Positions 35,417 through 44,245 of a stretch of DNA of 64,000 nt are shown here, in pieces. Both the position numbers and the translations under genes were made by a program. Each line of letters opens with the position of its first letter. Positions within the stretch are counted from its first letter, which is position 1. The notes below the pieces were generated by a model. That model saw only the letters and a program-made list of their open reading frames with translations. It ran no database searches and had not been told where the DNA came from. Location: contig NZ_FTPP01000002.1 in assembly GCF_900156345.1 (NCBI RefSeq), forward strand, positions 496,001 through 560,000. The letters are read 5' to 3'. The stretch is from Pontibacter indicus. GTDB taxonomy: Bacteria; Bacteroidota; Bacteroidia; Cytophagales; Hymenobacteraceae.

Positions 35417-35674
35417 TTAGCTTTCGTTGTCAAAGGCAGCGTCATTAAACCCTTCCAAAAGCCTTTTCGCCTCTTCTTCGTCCTGCGCCGAAATAATCAG
35501 CTTCACCGGATTAAAGCCAGCCGAAGCAACCTGCCAGGGCGCAATGCTGCCCATGTGCTCGTTTTGCATAAACACGTAAATGCCGTGGTTTTCGAGCATA
35601 TTTTTGATGACGGCCGCACGGTGAAAATCGCCGGAGAAAATGACGGTGGGTTTAGTTTGTTCGGATTGAGACAT
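35417..35674 (-). CDS. DUF2007 (putative signal-transducing) protein
   Basis: The 85-residue cytosolic protein carries the DUF2007 pattern: a strand (VIFSGDFHRAAVIKNMLENHGIYVFMQNEHMGS) followed by GFNPVKLIISAQDEEEAKRLLEGF. The small alpha/beta fold resembles ACT/PII-like ligand domains. Function is not established. It heads a four-gene operon that continues into three tiny membrane proteins, which is unusual context and may hint at a membrane-linked role (inference). Confidence 0.87.
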   Translation of the reverse strand: MSQSEQTKPTVIFSGDFHRAAVIKNMLENHGIYVFMQNEHMGSIAPWQVASAGFNPVKLIISAQDEEEAKRLLEGFNDAAFDNES

Positions 35675-35741
35675 ATCTTCAAAGCTGTTGATTACTAAAG
35701 CTAGCGAATTTCAGGCGGAATTTTTAACTAACCCAGATAAA

Positions 35742-35772
35742 GAAAGGCGAAGCCGCTACAGCCTCGCCTTTC
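35742..35772 (-). terminator. Terminator of rocD
   Basis: GAAAGGCGA / TCGCCTTTC arms of 9 bp flank a 13-base loop. It lies 22 bases beyond the rocD stop. The T-run is weak. Confidence 0.6.
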
Positions 35773-35793
35773 CTATTTTGTTCAGGTATACCT

Positions 35794-37035
35794 TTAGAAG
35801 TTCATCACCACTTTCTCAATGATATCGCAGCACTCATGCAGCTGCTCCTCGGTCATGACCAGCGGTGGTGCGAAGCGGATGATATCACCATGCGTCGGCT
35901 TGGCCAGCAGGCCGTTCTCTTTCAGCTCCACGCACACATCCCAGGCGGTGCGTCCGTCGGCCGTTGGCTCGATCACGATGGCGTTGAGCAGACCGCGACC
36001 TCTTACCAGCGTCACCACTTCCGGGCGCTTGGCTTTGAGCTGGTTCATACGTTCGCGGAAAATCTCGCCCAGTTTATAGGCTTTCTCCACCAGGTTTTCG
36101 TCTTTGATCACCTCCAGAGCCGCAATGGCCACGGTCGCCGCCAGCGGGTTGCCGCCGAAGGTAGAGCCGTGTTCGCCCGGCTGAATGCAGAGCATGATGT
36201 CGTCGTCGGCCAGTACACAGGACACCGGCAGCACACCACCCGAAAGCGCCTTGCCCAGGATCAGGATGTCGGCTTTTACGTCGTCGTAGTAGCTGGCCAG
36301 CAGTTTGCCCGTGCGGGCTATACCTGTCTGAATCTCGTCGGCCATCAGCAGCACGTTGTACTCTTTGCAAAGCGCGTGCGCCTTCGCCAGATAGCCGTCC
36401 TGCGGCACTACTACACCTGCCTCGCCCTGAATCGGCTCCACCAGGAAACCACACACATTCGGGTTATCCTTCAGGGCAGTTTCCAGTGCCTCCAGGTCGT
36501 TGTAAGGAATCACCTTGAAGCCTGGCATGTATGGACCGAAACCTTTGGTAGAGTCCGGGTCGGTGGAGAAAGAGATGATGCCCGTGGTGCGGCCGTGGAA
36601 GTTGCGCTCCACCACAATGATCTCGGCGTTGTGCGGGGCGATGCCTTTCTTCAGATAGCCCCATTTGCGGGCTAATTTGATAGCGGTCTCTACTGCCTCA
36701 GCACCGGAGTTCATATAAAGCGCCTTGTCGTAACCGAACAGCTCACAGATGTACTTCTCGGCTATACCTAGTTTGTCGTTGTAAAAGGCGCGGGAAGTAA
36801 GGGTAAGCTGTTGCGCCTGCTCGATCAGGGCGTTGATGATGCGCGGGTGACAGTGTCCCTGGTTTACGGCGCTGTAGGCTGACAGGAAGTCGTAGTAGCG
36901 TTTTCCTTCCACGTCCCACAGGTATACGCCCTCGCCCTTGTTGAGCACCACCGGCAGCGGGTGGTAGTTGTGGGCGCCGTATTTTTCTTCGGTTTCAATA
37001 GCCTGCTGGCTGGAGGTGATGGATAGCGTATTCAT
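35794..37035 (-). CDS. rocD: Ornithine--oxo-acid aminotransferase
   Basis: RocD converts ornithine and 2-oxoglutarate to glutamate semialdehyde and glutamate. The 413-residue fold-type I PLP enzyme has [56 protein letters not shown] (PLP Asp) and [14 protein letters not shown] (Schiff-base Lys). The N-terminus ([21 protein letters not shown]) and the two Gly-rich loops match ornithine rather than acetylornithine aminotransferases. No arginase or proline gene is adjacent. The enzyme is cytosolic. Confidence 0.96.
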   Translation of the reverse strand: MNTLSITSSQQAIETEEKYGAHNYHPLPVVLNKGEGVYLWDVEGKRYYDFLSAYSAVNQGHCHPRIINALIEQAQQLTLTSRAFYNDKLGIAEKYICELFGYDKALYMNSGAEAVETAIKLARKWGYLKKGIAPHNAEIIVVERNFHGRTTGIISFSTDPDSTKGFGPYMPGFKVIPYNDLEALETALKDNPNVCGFLVEPIQGEAGVVVPQDGYLAKAHALCKEYNVLLMADEIQTGIARTGKLLASYYDDVKADILILGKALSGGVLPVSCVLADDDIMLCIQPGEHGSTFGGNPLAATVAIAALEVIKDENLVEKAYKLGEIFRERMNQLKAKRPEVVTLVRGRGLLNAIVIEPTADGRTAWDVCVELKENGLLAKPTHGDIIRFAPPLVMTEEQLHECCDIIEKVVMNF

Positions 37036-37184
37036 AGTTTATGTGTTATAAAAAGCTGGTGTCTTATAATAAGGCAGGGCTGCGCCCAGGCGACAGCTCC
37101 GAACCTATATTTACAGGGATTCTGGCGAATTGTTGTAAATATAGTGAAAACAGCCTGAATTATACCTTTACCCGGAAAGCGCGT

Positions 37185-37499
37185 CTAGGCACCGACTGCC
37201 TGCCCTTTCAAGCACTGTCTGAACACCGCGTAAAATCCCTCGGGGTCATACTCGGCGTAGATGTTGGTCATGATGCCAAACTGGTTGTCGTCGGTCCGGA
37301 AACCGTATACCTCCTCCTCGCCGTGCTGTGCGGAGGGCAGGGGCACGACATGCCGTTCGATGAGGGTAAGCTGAGCGGGCGGAATGGACTTGCCCAATTC
37401 AGAGCAGTATACCTGCTGGAGCTGTATACTGAAAGTGTTCACGAAGCCGCGAGCGCGCATGACGGAAACGGCCTCACTCAAATTGTTGAAACGAGACAT
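37185..37499 (-). CDS. Conserved hypothetical protein, 104 aa
   Basis: The protein is FNNLSEAVSVMRARGFVNTF, a mixed middle, then EEVYGFRTDDNQFGIMTNIYAEYDPEG and a C-terminal helix. This resembles the short Bacteroidota proteins often labelled phosphoribosylpyrophosphate synthetase (about 100 residues, EAVxxLKxRG start, AYGxY end). That label is not justified, because no PRPP-synthetase motif is present. It is a single-domain cytosolic protein with no recognised catalytic residues. It is flanked by spacers on both sides and divergent from the DUF5522 gene. Confidence 0.75.
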   Translation of the reverse strand: MSRFNNLSEAVSVMRARGFVNTFSIQLQQVYCSELGKSIPPAQLTLIERHVVPLPSAQHGEEEVYGFRTDDNQFGIMTNIYAEYDPEGFYAVFRQCLKGQAVGA

Positions 37500-37645
37500 G
37501 GTCTTTATGATTTAGTGGTCGAATGCGCGGCAGGTACTAATATCTTGTTTAACGAATATGATGCGGAAGCGAGCGAGGGAGCAGCAGGTATTTGGTGAGT
37601 GGCCCGAAATTGCCGATATTTGGCACGTAAAAAGAAGTATAGCGT

Positions 37646-37819
37646 GTGAGCGATCTGAAAGAAGGCGAGGATTTTTACTTTGAGCGGGGACTGATGGTGC
37701 TGACGGCCAAGTACCTGCTCAAGCGAGGCTACTGCTGCCGCAATGCCTGTCGCAACTGCCCCTACGGCTTCACCAAAAAGAAGAAAGAAGCGGAAGAGAA
37801 AGGCACTGGCAAGGTGTAG
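37646..37819 (+). CDS. DUF5522 Cys-rich small protein, 57 aa
   Basis: The short frame starts at GTG 37646; a TAG three bases upstream of the preceding codon excludes a longer form. It contains LKEGEDFYFERGLMVLTAKY followed by LKRGYCCRNACRNCPYGF, the Cys-rich pattern of DUF5522 proteins, and ends in a Lys/Glu-rich tail. Four Cys in CCxxxCxxC spacing suggest a zinc or iron-sulphur site; function is unknown. A longer antisense frame over it (37505-37828) is rejected. The GTG start and small size make it easy to miss. Confidence 0.75.
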   Translation: MSDLKEGEDFYFERGLMVLTAKYLLKRGYCCRNACRNCPYGFTKKKKEAEEKGTGKV

Positions 37820-37885
37820 GCGGCACAATTAAAAGGCCTTTGTAGCTGTTTTAGAGCATGTTTAGGTAAAATTATCAGCTATGCC

Positions 37886-37917
37886 TTTGACATTGTGTAT
37901 CTTTTTATAGATATTTG
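37886..37917 (+). promoter_or_regulatory. Promoter of rpmB
   Basis: TTTG at 37886-37889, a 20-base spacer, then GATATTTG at 37910-37917 (one mismatch to TAnnTTTG). It ends 35 bases before the rpmB ATG. Confidence 0.7.
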
Positions 37918-37952
37918 CACCCCTATTGAAATAATTTAGAAGAAAATACAAG

Positions 37953-38192
37953 ATGGCACGAGTTTGCGATTTAACCGGAAAGAGAGTACGAGTAGGAAAT
38001 AACGTTTCTCACGCTAACAATAAGACAAAGCGTAAGTTCTATCCGAACCTTCAGAAGAAGCGTTTCTACATCCCTGAGGAAGATGCTTGGGTAACCCTTA
38101 AAGTTTCTACTTCAGCCCTGAGAACTATCAATAAGAATGGTATCTCTTCAGTTCTGAAGAAGGCTGTTGAGCAAGGCTACATTATGTACTAA
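37953..38192 (+). CDS. rpmB: 50S ribosomal protein L28
   Basis: L28 is a 79-residue basic protein of the large subunit. The family pattern [36 protein letters not shown] and [16 protein letters not shown] is complete. It is the first gene of the conserved rpmB-rpmG-DUF4295-ftsY cluster. Its stop TAA overlaps the ATG of the aminopeptidase P gene (TAATG at 38190-38194), so the two are translationally coupled. Codon usage lacks ATA and the dispersed word. Confidence 0.98.
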   Translation: MARVCDLTGKRVRVGNNVSHANNKTKRKFYPNLQKKRFYIPEEDAWVTLKVSTSALRTINKNGISSVLKKAVEQGYIMY

Positions 38193-39808
38193 TGGCAGCC
38201 TTCCGGCTGTGTGCACTTTTATGCTGGCTGTCTCTTACGGCAGTGGCAACATCGCATGCAGGCTCGGAAAAGCCATCTGACACTTTAGATAAAGAGTTTC
38301 ACCGGCAACGGAGAGAGGTGCTGCGGCAACAGCTGCCCCCTCGCTCCGTTGCCGTTCTTTTTGCCAGTCCGGTGCGCAACCGCGCCAACGACGTGGACTA
38401 CTACTACCATCCCGACCCCGACTTCTACTACCTGACCGGGTACAAGGAGCCGAACGCGGTGCTGTTACTGTTCGGTAGTCCGCAGAATGTAGGCGGCAAG
38501 CAGGTGCAGGAGCTGCTGTTCGTGCAGCCCAACAACCCGATGCACGAGCTCTGGAACGGCAAACGACTGGGAGTGGAAGGGGCAGCGAAGGAGCTAGGTA
38601 TAGCCACGCTTCCCAACACAGACTTTTCCAATTTCAAACTCGACACGGCCAATCTGCAGCACATCCTCATTAAGGAACTGCCGCACGACGTGCGCGACGA
38701 TGCCGCTGACGAAGCCGATCTGTATAGCCTGCTTGGACAATTCAAGACGAAGGTGAACTACCCGGCTGATTTCAGCGCCACCCGCAGCATGCTCTACGGC
38801 ATTGTGCGGGAACACGGGCTGGGGCAGGCAGAAGGCGTTTCCGTTTACATTCAGGAGGCCATGCAGCAGGAACCGGAGCTGAAGCGCGACAAGCCTCTGC
38901 AGGGTTATCTGGAGGCAAAAGACATGCGCTCACGCACCAAAGCGGTGGCCGCTGTACCTAGCCAGAAGCTCGACGCCTATACCCTTGACCAACTGCTGGA
39001 CGGTATGCGGGAGGTGAAAACCGAGGCGGAGATCAACCTGCTGCGCAAAGCGGCAAGTATGTCGGCCGTGGGGCAGATCGAGGTGATGAAAGCCATGAAG
39101 CCCGGCATGTCGGAGATGGAGGTGCAGGGCATACACGAGTTTGTGTTTAAGAAATACGGGGCGCAGCATGTGGGCTACCCCAGCATCGTGGGAGCCGGCA
39201 ACAACGGCTGTGTGCTGCACTATACCTCCAGCGCCAAGCCGGCTATATCTGGTCAGGAGCTGGTGCTGATGGATGTGGGCGCCGAGTACCTGGGTTATAC
39301 CGCCGACGTCACGCGCACCATACCTGCCAACGGCAAGTTCACCAAAGAGCAGCGTGCCATTTACGAGCTGGTGCTGAAAGCGCAGGAAGCTGGTTTCGCG
39401 CAATGCAAGGTAGGCAATGCGTTTAATGCACCGCACCAGGCAGCTGAGGCCGTAATAGCCGATGGGCTGGTGAAGCTGGGCATCATCAAGAAACGAGAAG
39501 AAGTACAGCGCTATTTTCCGCACGGCACCTCGCATTATCTGGGCCTCGACGTGCACGACCGCGGTAGTTTCGGACCTTTTCAGGCGAACACAGTTATTAC
39601 GGTGGAGCCGGGCATTTACATACCGGAAGGCAGTCCCTGCGATAGAAAGTGGTGGGGCATTGGCATGCGCATCGAAGACGATATCCTGATCACAGAAAAA
39701 GGCTGGGAGAACCTGTCGAAGCTGGCGCCACGCACGGTGGCCGAAATCGAGAAAACCATGGCCCAGCCGAGTGCATTGGACGGTTTTAAGCTACCTCAGC
39801 TTAATTAA
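38192..39808 (+). CDS. Secreted aminopeptidase P family metallopeptidase
   Basis: The 538-residue protein starts with a probable signal peptide (FRLCALLCWLSLTAVATSHAG), unlike cytosolic PepP. The N-terminal creatinase-like domain has DVDYYYHPDPDFYYLTGYKE. The pita-bread catalytic domain has LMDVGAEYLGYTADVTRTIP (two Asp metal ligands), FPHGTSHYLGLDVHD (His), ITVEPGIYIPEG (Glu) and GMRIEDDILIT (Glu). It should remove N-terminal residues preceding proline using two manganese ions. It is inserted between rpmB and rpmG and overlaps the L28 stop by one base; the downstream cluster has its own promoter. Confidence 0.93.
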   Translation: MAAFRLCALLCWLSLTAVATSHAGSEKPSDTLDKEFHRQRREVLRQQLPPRSVAVLFASPVRNRANDVDYYYHPDPDFYYLTGYKEPNAVLLLFGSPQNVGGKQVQELLFVQPNNPMHELWNGKRLGVEGAAKELGIATLPNTDFSNFKLDTANLQHILIKELPHDVRDDAADEADLYSLLGQFKTKVNYPADFSATRSMLYGIVREHGLGQAEGVSVYIQEAMQQEPELKRDKPLQGYLEAKDMRSRTKAVAAVPSQKLDAYTLDQLLDGMREVKTEAEINLLRKAASMSAVGQIEVMKAMKPGMSEMEVQGIHEFVFKKYGAQHVGYPSIVGAGNNGCVLHYTSSAKPAISGQELVLMDVGAEYLGYTADVTRTIPANGKFTKEQRAIYELVLKAQEAGFAQCKVGNAFNAPHQAAEAVIADGLVKLGIIKKREEVQRYFPHGTSHYLGLDVHDRGSFGPFQANTVITVEPGIYIPEGSPCDRKWWGIGMRIEDDILITEKGWENLSKLAPRTVAEIEKTMAQPSALDGFKLPQLN

Positions 39809-39883
39809 TTGGTTCTTCAGGCTAAGGATTGTGCCGGTACACAGAGGTACAGAAAAGCGATCTGTAGAAAAATTGATACTTTG

Positions 39884-39915
39884 TTTGTAATTAGAGTTTT
39901 AAGCTTGTATATTTG
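39884..39915 (+). promoter_or_regulatory. Promoter of rpmG-DUF4295-ftsY
   Basis: TTTG at 39884-39887, exactly 20 bases, then TATATTTG at 39908-39915, a full match to TAnnTTTG. It ends 28 bases before the rpmG ATG and is the clearest promoter in the window. Confidence 0.85.
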
Positions 39916-39943
39916 CAGTCCTAAATAAAAATTTACTGTTGAG

Positions 39944-40132
39944 ATGGCTAAAAAAGCAAAAGGTAATAGAATCCAGGTAATTATGGAGTGCACAGAGCAT
40001 AAAGCGACTGGCATGCCTGGAACTTCAAGGTACATCACTACCAAAAACAGAAAGAATACGGCTGAGCGTTTAGAGCTTAAGAAGTATAACCCTGTGTTGA
40101 AAAAAGTAACTGTACATAAAGAAATTAAATAA
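39944..40132 (+). CDS. rpmG: 50S ribosomal protein L33
   Basis: The 62-residue protein has [20 protein letters not shown] and [20 protein letters not shown], the L33 core. Only one Cys (MECTEH) remains of the zinc ribbon, so this looks like a Cys-minus (zinc-independent) form. It is followed after two bases by the DUF4295 gene. Confidence 0.97.
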   Translation: MAKKAKGNRIQVIMECTEHKATGMPGTSRYITTKNRKNTAERLELKKYNPVLKKVTVHKEIK

Positions 40133-40134
40133 CC

Positions 40135-40287
40135 ATGGCTAAGAAGGTAGTTGCAACCCTAAAGACCGCTACAGGTAAAGATTGGGCAAAAGTGATCAAA
40201 GCCGTTAAGTCTCCAAAAACTGGTGCTTACAGCTTTAAAGAAGAGATGGTGCCTGTTGACAAAGTACAGGAGTTCCTGAAGAAGTAA
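40135..40287 (+). CDS. DUF4295 protein, 50 aa
   Basis: The short basic protein starts MAKKVVATLKTATGKDWAKV and ends VDKVQEFLKK, matching the Bacteroidota-specific DUF4295 family that lies between L33 and FtsY. Its constant position beside ribosomal proteins suggests a ribosome-associated role, which is inference. The spacing to rpmG is two bases. It is too short for many gene finders. Confidence 0.92.
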   Translation: MAKKVVATLKTATGKDWAKVIKAVKSPKTGAYSFKEEMVPVDKVQEFLKK

Positions 40288-40326
40288 TCAAGCCTACTCT
40301 ACTATACATAGATAGAATACATGAAG

Positions 40327-40350
40327 AAGTCCCTTTACTGGGACTTTTTT
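40327..40350 (+). terminator. Hairpin terminator or attenuator between DUF4295 and ftsY
   Basis: AAGTCCC / GGGACTT with a 6-base loop is followed by T6. It lies 39 bases after the DUF4295 stop and would partially end the ribosomal transcript before ftsY. Confidence 0.75.
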
Positions 40351-40401
40351 AGTATATTACCGTATCACACCGAGATAGTCGTCACCCTACAAAACACGCA
40401 A

Positions 40402-41364
40402 ATGGGAATTTTTGACTTTTTCAGCAAAGAGCAGAAGAAAGAATCGCTCGACAAAGGTCTGGAGAAAACCAAAACCAGCTTTTTCGGGCAATTGAGCAAA
40501 GCAGTCGTTGGCAAGTCTACGGTTGACGTGGAGGTGCTCGACGAACTGGAGGAAATTCTGGTGCATGCGGACGTAGGGGTGGAGACGACGGTGAAGATCA
40601 TCGACCGCATTGAGAAGCGCGTGGCCCGCGACAAGTACGTAAGTACCAGCGAGCTTGACCGAATCCTGCGGGAAGAGATTGCCGCCCTGCTCGAAGAGAA
40701 CCGTGCCGGCGACGGCGCCAACTTCGACCTGCCGGCAGGCATCAAACCTTACGTGATCATGGTCGTGGGTGTAAATGGCGTGGGCAAAACCACAACCATC
40801 GGCAAACTGGCCGCGCAGTTCCACAAAGCCGGCAAGAAAGTCGTGCTGGGCGCTGCCGATACATTCCGTGCCGCCGCTGTGGACCAGCTGATTATCTGGG
40901 GTGAGCGTGTGGGCGTGCCGGTAATTTCGCACGGCATGAACACGGACCCAGCCTCGGTGGCCTATGATGCTGTAAAGAAAGGTGTGGACACGGGCGCTGA
41001 CGTGGTGATTATCGACACAGCGGGCCGACTGCACAATAAAGTGGGCCTGATGAACGAACTTTCGAAGATCAAGCGTGTGATGCAAAAAATTACGGTAGAC
41101 ACCCCACACGAGGTATTGTTGGTGCTCGACGGCAGTACAGGCCAGAACGCTCTGATCCAGGCGCGTGAGTTTACCAAAGCCACCGACGTGACGGCACTGG
41201 CCATCACGAAGCTGGATGGTACAGCTAAAGGCGGTGTGGTGATCGGTATTTCTGATGAGTTTAAGATTCCGGTGAAATACATCGGCGTGGGTGAGAAGAT
41301 AGAAGACCTGCAGCTGTTCGACAAACACCAGTTCGTAGAGTCGTTCTTCTCCCGCAAAAAATAA
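40402..41364 (+). CDS. ftsY: Signal recognition particle receptor FtsY
   Basis: FtsY docks SRP-bound ribosomes at the inner membrane. The 320-residue protein has an N domain of about 110 residues and the G domain with [15 protein letters not shown] (about 122-136), [25 protein letters not shown] and [11 protein letters not shown]. It lacks the long acidic A domain of E. coli FtsY; the N-terminus ([13 protein letters not shown]) is a short amphipathic membrane anchor. The frame extends 27 codons further upstream through the hairpin at 40327; ATG 40402 fits the family start. Confidence 0.97.
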   Translation: MGIFDFFSKEQKKESLDKGLEKTKTSFFGQLSKAVVGKSTVDVEVLDELEEILVHADVGVETTVKIIDRIEKRVARDKYVSTSELDRILREEIAALLEENRAGDGANFDLPAGIKPYVIMVVGVNGVGKTTTIGKLAAQFHKAGKKVVLGAADTFRAAAVDQLIIWGERVGVPVISHGMNTDPASVAYDAVKKGVDTGADVVIIDTAGRLHNKVGLMNELSKIKRVMQKITVDTPHEVLLVLDGSTGQNALIQAREFTKATDVTALAITKLDGTAKGGVVIGISDEFKIPVKYIGVGEKIEDLQLFDKHQFVESFFSRKK

Positions 41365-41381
41365 CATAAGCTGTTGCCTGT

Positions 41382-41897
41382 ATGGCGAAATTGCTGTTGA
41401 TCGTGCTGTCGCTGTTGCTGACCGTATGCAATGGTACCCAAGGTACCGCAGGGCAGGAGGGCGAAGCGCAAGGCACCCAGCAGGAAATGAAAGCACAGCA
41501 GGGCAAGCAGATGCAAGTAAAGCAAGGTATACAGGGGCAGATTCTCTGGGAGGCAGGTAACCAAATGCCTTCCCCGGACGCTCCGCCCAGCAGCGGCCGC
41601 CGTGGCGTGGAGCGCACGGTATACGTCTACGAACTGACCAACAGTTCGCAAACCACCTCCCAAGACGGTATTTTTCACACCAACATCAAAACGAAACTGG
41701 TTACCCAGGTGAAGACAGACGCCAACGGCAAGTTTGCGGTCAACCTAAAACCCGGCAGGTATAGCCTCTTCACCAAAGAAGAGCAGGGCCTATATGCCAA
41801 CCTTTTCGACGGCGAGATGAACATCTTTCCGGTGGAGGTAAAGGAGGGAGAGGTGACGACAGTGGAGTTTCTGGTGAATTACAACGCGTTTTATTAG
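41382..41897 (+). CDS. Lipoprotein with carboxypeptidase-regulatory-like domain
   Basis: The 171-residue protein has a short signal peptide with a possible lipobox (LSLLLTVC). A Gln/Gly/Glu-rich low-complexity region of about 40 residues follows (GEAQGTQQEMKAQQGKQM). Then comes a small beta-sandwich of the CarboxypepD-regulatory type (GIQGQILWEAGNQMP through VKTDANGKFAVNLKPGRYSLF). Such domains are usually surface adhesion or receptor accessory modules. It starts 17 bases after ftsY and may be cotranscribed, but function is probably unrelated. The low-complexity part could be an extended linker. Confidence 0.75.
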   Translation: MAKLLLIVLSLLLTVCNGTQGTAGQEGEAQGTQQEMKAQQGKQMQVKQGIQGQILWEAGNQMPSPDAPPSSGRRGVERTVYVYELTNSSQTTSQDGIFHTNIKTKLVTQVKTDANGKFAVNLKPGRYSLFTKEEQGLYANLFDGEMNIFPVEVKEGEVTTVEFLVNYNAFY

Positions 41898-42050
41898 CCG
41901 GCAAGGTGGTTAATCTACATTCTTAAAAGCATTTAGGATTAGACCGGGATTATCCACTTTTTCTGCAAATACAAATCGATCCCAACACAACGTCTAGTAC
42001 AGCTATAAACAACCTTATCTAAAAGATTGATACTTATAAAAGGTGCTCCT

Positions 42051-42461
42051 ATGGCTGAAAACGCAGACAACATGATGGTGACGGAGTTCCAGGAAAGCTC
42101 CAGTACGCTAAGTGTCAGGTGGTCGGATGAACTGAGTGTAGAGTCAAATCAGTTTCAGGAAACTATTGTCGCGCTGTTCAGTGAGATTGTGGAGAAGAAC
42201 GTAAGAAACCTGATAGTGAGTTCAGGCACCCCAGCCGGTGGCATACTTACCGAAGAAGTCATTTCCCATTTCATCCAGCATATACCGGATACCCCCTTGC
42301 GGAACATCGCCATTCTGGAGTCGGCAGACTATCTGTGGGACTACAATCTGTTACAGGTCATCAAACTCCTGATTAGCAACTACAAATTACCTATTGCAGT
42401 GGAGTTGATGAAAGGAAGTGCCGCCGCAAACAAGTGGTTTGCCTCCATCGCCCAAAAATAG
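42051..42461 (+). CDS. Conserved hypothetical protein, possibly STAS-like
   Basis: The 136-residue cytosolic protein has an alternating strand/helix pattern: LSVRWSDELSVESNQFQETIVALFSEIVE, then KNVRNLIVSSG, LRNIAILESADYLWDYNLLQV and a C-terminal AAANKWFASI. A related layout is found in the protein at 44246-44641 just past rimO. The overall shape suggests a STAS/SpoIIAA-like fold, common as small stand-alone proteins in Hymenobacteraceae. This is inference from secondary-structure impression only. ATG 42051 follows AAAAGG at a good distance, so it is preferred over TTG 42027. Confidence 0.72.
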   Translation: MAENADNMMVTEFQESSSTLSVRWSDELSVESNQFQETIVALFSEIVEKNVRNLIVSSGTPAGGILTEEVISHFIQHIPDTPLRNIAILESADYLWDYNLLQVIKLLISNYKLPIAVELMKGSAAANKWFASIAQK

Positions 42462-42647
42462 CCTCACGGAGCAACACTTCTGGCTATCAGGTATACCTGC
42501 CTCACAAACAAATCCAATCACACGGGTACGGCTGTTCTTTTATTAGCCAAACATGTTGTACTTTTGCAGTTCGTTTGCCCGATCGAACTAATGCGCAATT
42601 GCAATGGTTTTGAAGAATTGGGAATTATCGCGCTAATACAGAAATAA

Positions 42648-43961
42648 GTGAAAGTAAGAAGTTTAAAGAAAGACAAGGTAAACGTCATCACCTTGGGTTG
42701 CTCAAAAAACCTGGTGGATTCCGAAGTGCTGATGGGGCAGCTGCGTGCCAACGAATTTGACGTGGCACACGAGTCTGAAAACGACGATTCGAATATCATC
42801 ATCGTGAACACCTGTGGCTTTATCGACAACGCCAAGCAGGAGTCTATCGATACCATTCTGCGCTACGCCGAGGCCAAAGAGGCCGGCCAGATCGACAAGC
42901 TATACGTAACGGGGTGTTTATCGCAGCGCTACAAGGATTCGCTGGAAGCCGAGATCCCGCAGGTAGACGCCTACTTCGGTACGCTCGAAATGCCGCAGCT
43001 CCTCAAAAAGCTGGAGGCTGACTACAAGCACGAGCTCATTGGCGAGCGACTCATTACCACACCTTCGCACTTTGCTTACTTCAAGATCGCCGAAGGCTGC
43101 AACCGCCCCTGCTCTTTCTGTGCCATCCCTTTGATGCGCGGCAAGCATGTGGACCGTCCGATCGAGGACTTGGTGAAAGAAGCCAAGCGCCTGGCTAGCA
43201 TGGGCACTAAAGAACTGATTCTGATTGCCCAGGACCTGACCTACTATGGCCTGCAGCACTACGGCGAGCGCAAGCTGGCTGATCTTCTCCGCAATCTCTC
43301 CGATGTGGAAGGGATTGACTGGATCCGGATGCAGTACGCTTACCCGTCGCAGTTCCCAATGGAAGTGTTCGACGTGATGAATGAGCGCGACAACATCTGC
43401 AAGTACCTCGACATGCCGCTGCAGCATATCTCCGACAACATGCTCAAGACCATGCGCCGTGGCATCAGCAAGCGCCGCACCATCGAGCTGGTAGACCAGA
43501 TTCGTCAGCGTGTGCCGGACATTGCTTTAAGAACCACCCTGATCGCCGGTCACCCGGGTGAGACAGACCAGGATTTCCAGGAGCTGTACGATTGGGTAGA
43601 GGAAACCCGTTTTGAGCGTCTAGGCATTTTCACTTACTCACACGAAGAAAACACGCACTCCCATACCCTGGAGGACAACGTGCCGGACGAGGTGAAGCAG
43701 GAGCGTGCCGATGCCATCATGGAGCTGCAGCAAGGTATATCCGTGGAGCTGAACGAGGAGAAAGTGGGCAAGACGTACAAAGTGCTCTTCGACCGCAAGG
43801 AAAGTGGCTACTTCGTGGGTCGTACCCAGTACGACTCGCCGGAAGTAGACAATGAGGTGCTGGTGCCAGCCGACAGCCAGTACGTGCGCCTCGGCGACTT
43901 CGCCAATGTGAAGATTACCGACGCATCGGACTTCGACCTGTATGGGGAAGTAGTTTTATAA
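42648..43961 (+). CDS. rimO: Ribosomal protein S12 methylthiotransferase
   Basis: RimO adds a methylthio group to an Asp of ribosomal protein S12. The 437-residue protein has the N-terminal methylthiotransferase domain (VITLGCSKNLVDSEVLMGQL, NTCGFIDNAKQES, VTGCLSQR, giving three Cys for one cluster), the radical-SAM motif CNRPCSFCAIP, and a C-terminal TRAM domain (VGKTYKVLFDRKESGYFVGR). It starts at GTG 42648; no ATG in the first codons matches the family start. The location after the ftsY cluster is the conserved Bacteroidota order. Confidence 0.96.
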   Translation: MKVRSLKKDKVNVITLGCSKNLVDSEVLMGQLRANEFDVAHESENDDSNIIIVNTCGFIDNAKQESIDTILRYAEAKEAGQIDKLYVTGCLSQRYKDSLEAEIPQVDAYFGTLEMPQLLKKLEADYKHELIGERLITTPSHFAYFKIAEGCNRPCSFCAIPLMRGKHVDRPIEDLVKEAKRLASMGTKELILIAQDLTYYGLQHYGERKLADLLRNLSDVEGIDWIRMQYAYPSQFPMEVFDVMNERDNICKYLDMPLQHISDNMLKTMRRGISKRRTIELVDQIRQRVPDIALRTTLIAGHPGETDQDFQELYDWVEETRFERLGIFTYSHEENTHSHTLEDNVPDEVKQERADAIMELQQGISVELNEEKVGKTYKVLFDRKESGYFVGRTQYDSPEVDNEVLVPADSQYVRLGDFANVKITDASDFDLYGEVVL

Positions 43962-44067
43962 GTTAAGAGTTTAGAGTTAAAAGTCTGACTCAGGTATAGC
44001 TTAGGCAGAGAGGCAGGAAAGGACCGAGCTTGGCAGGTATAGGCTGCGGGCCCGGATAATTAGAACA

Positions 44068-44095
44068 TCCTTTGTCAAACTGTCCTTCGTCAGAA
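44068..44095. repeat. Short spacer repeat TCCTTTGTC...GTCAGAA (copy A)
   Basis: This 28-base element matches 55873-55900 at 23 of 28 positions. Both lie in spacers and have a GTC-rich trinucleotide rhythm. Confidence 0.55.
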
Positions 44096-44109
44096 AATCA
44101 ACCACTATC

Positions 44110-44156
44110 AAAGGAAATCTCTTGGGTGCTTCGGCAGGCAAGGGGTTTCCTTTTTT
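44110..44156 (+). terminator. Terminator downstream of rimO
   Basis: An AAAGGAAA / TTTCCTTT stem continues inward with CTTG/CAAG and GC/GC around a TTCG tetraloop, and a T6 run follows. It is 149 bases after rimO. Confidence 0.7.
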
Positions 44157-44245
44157 GATTTTAGGCCGTAAATGTGTAATATGAACATTCATAGCAAAGT
44201 ATAGCACAAAGCGCAGGCTTTTCCTGTAAAGCCTAACTCTCCTAT

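Noticed and set aside
37505..37828. 107-codon minus-strand frame
   Set aside because: Antisense to the DUF5522 gene, which has the conserved Cys pattern.
40387..41496. 369-codon minus-strand frame over ftsY
   Set aside because: Shadow of the strongly conserved ftsY coding sequence.
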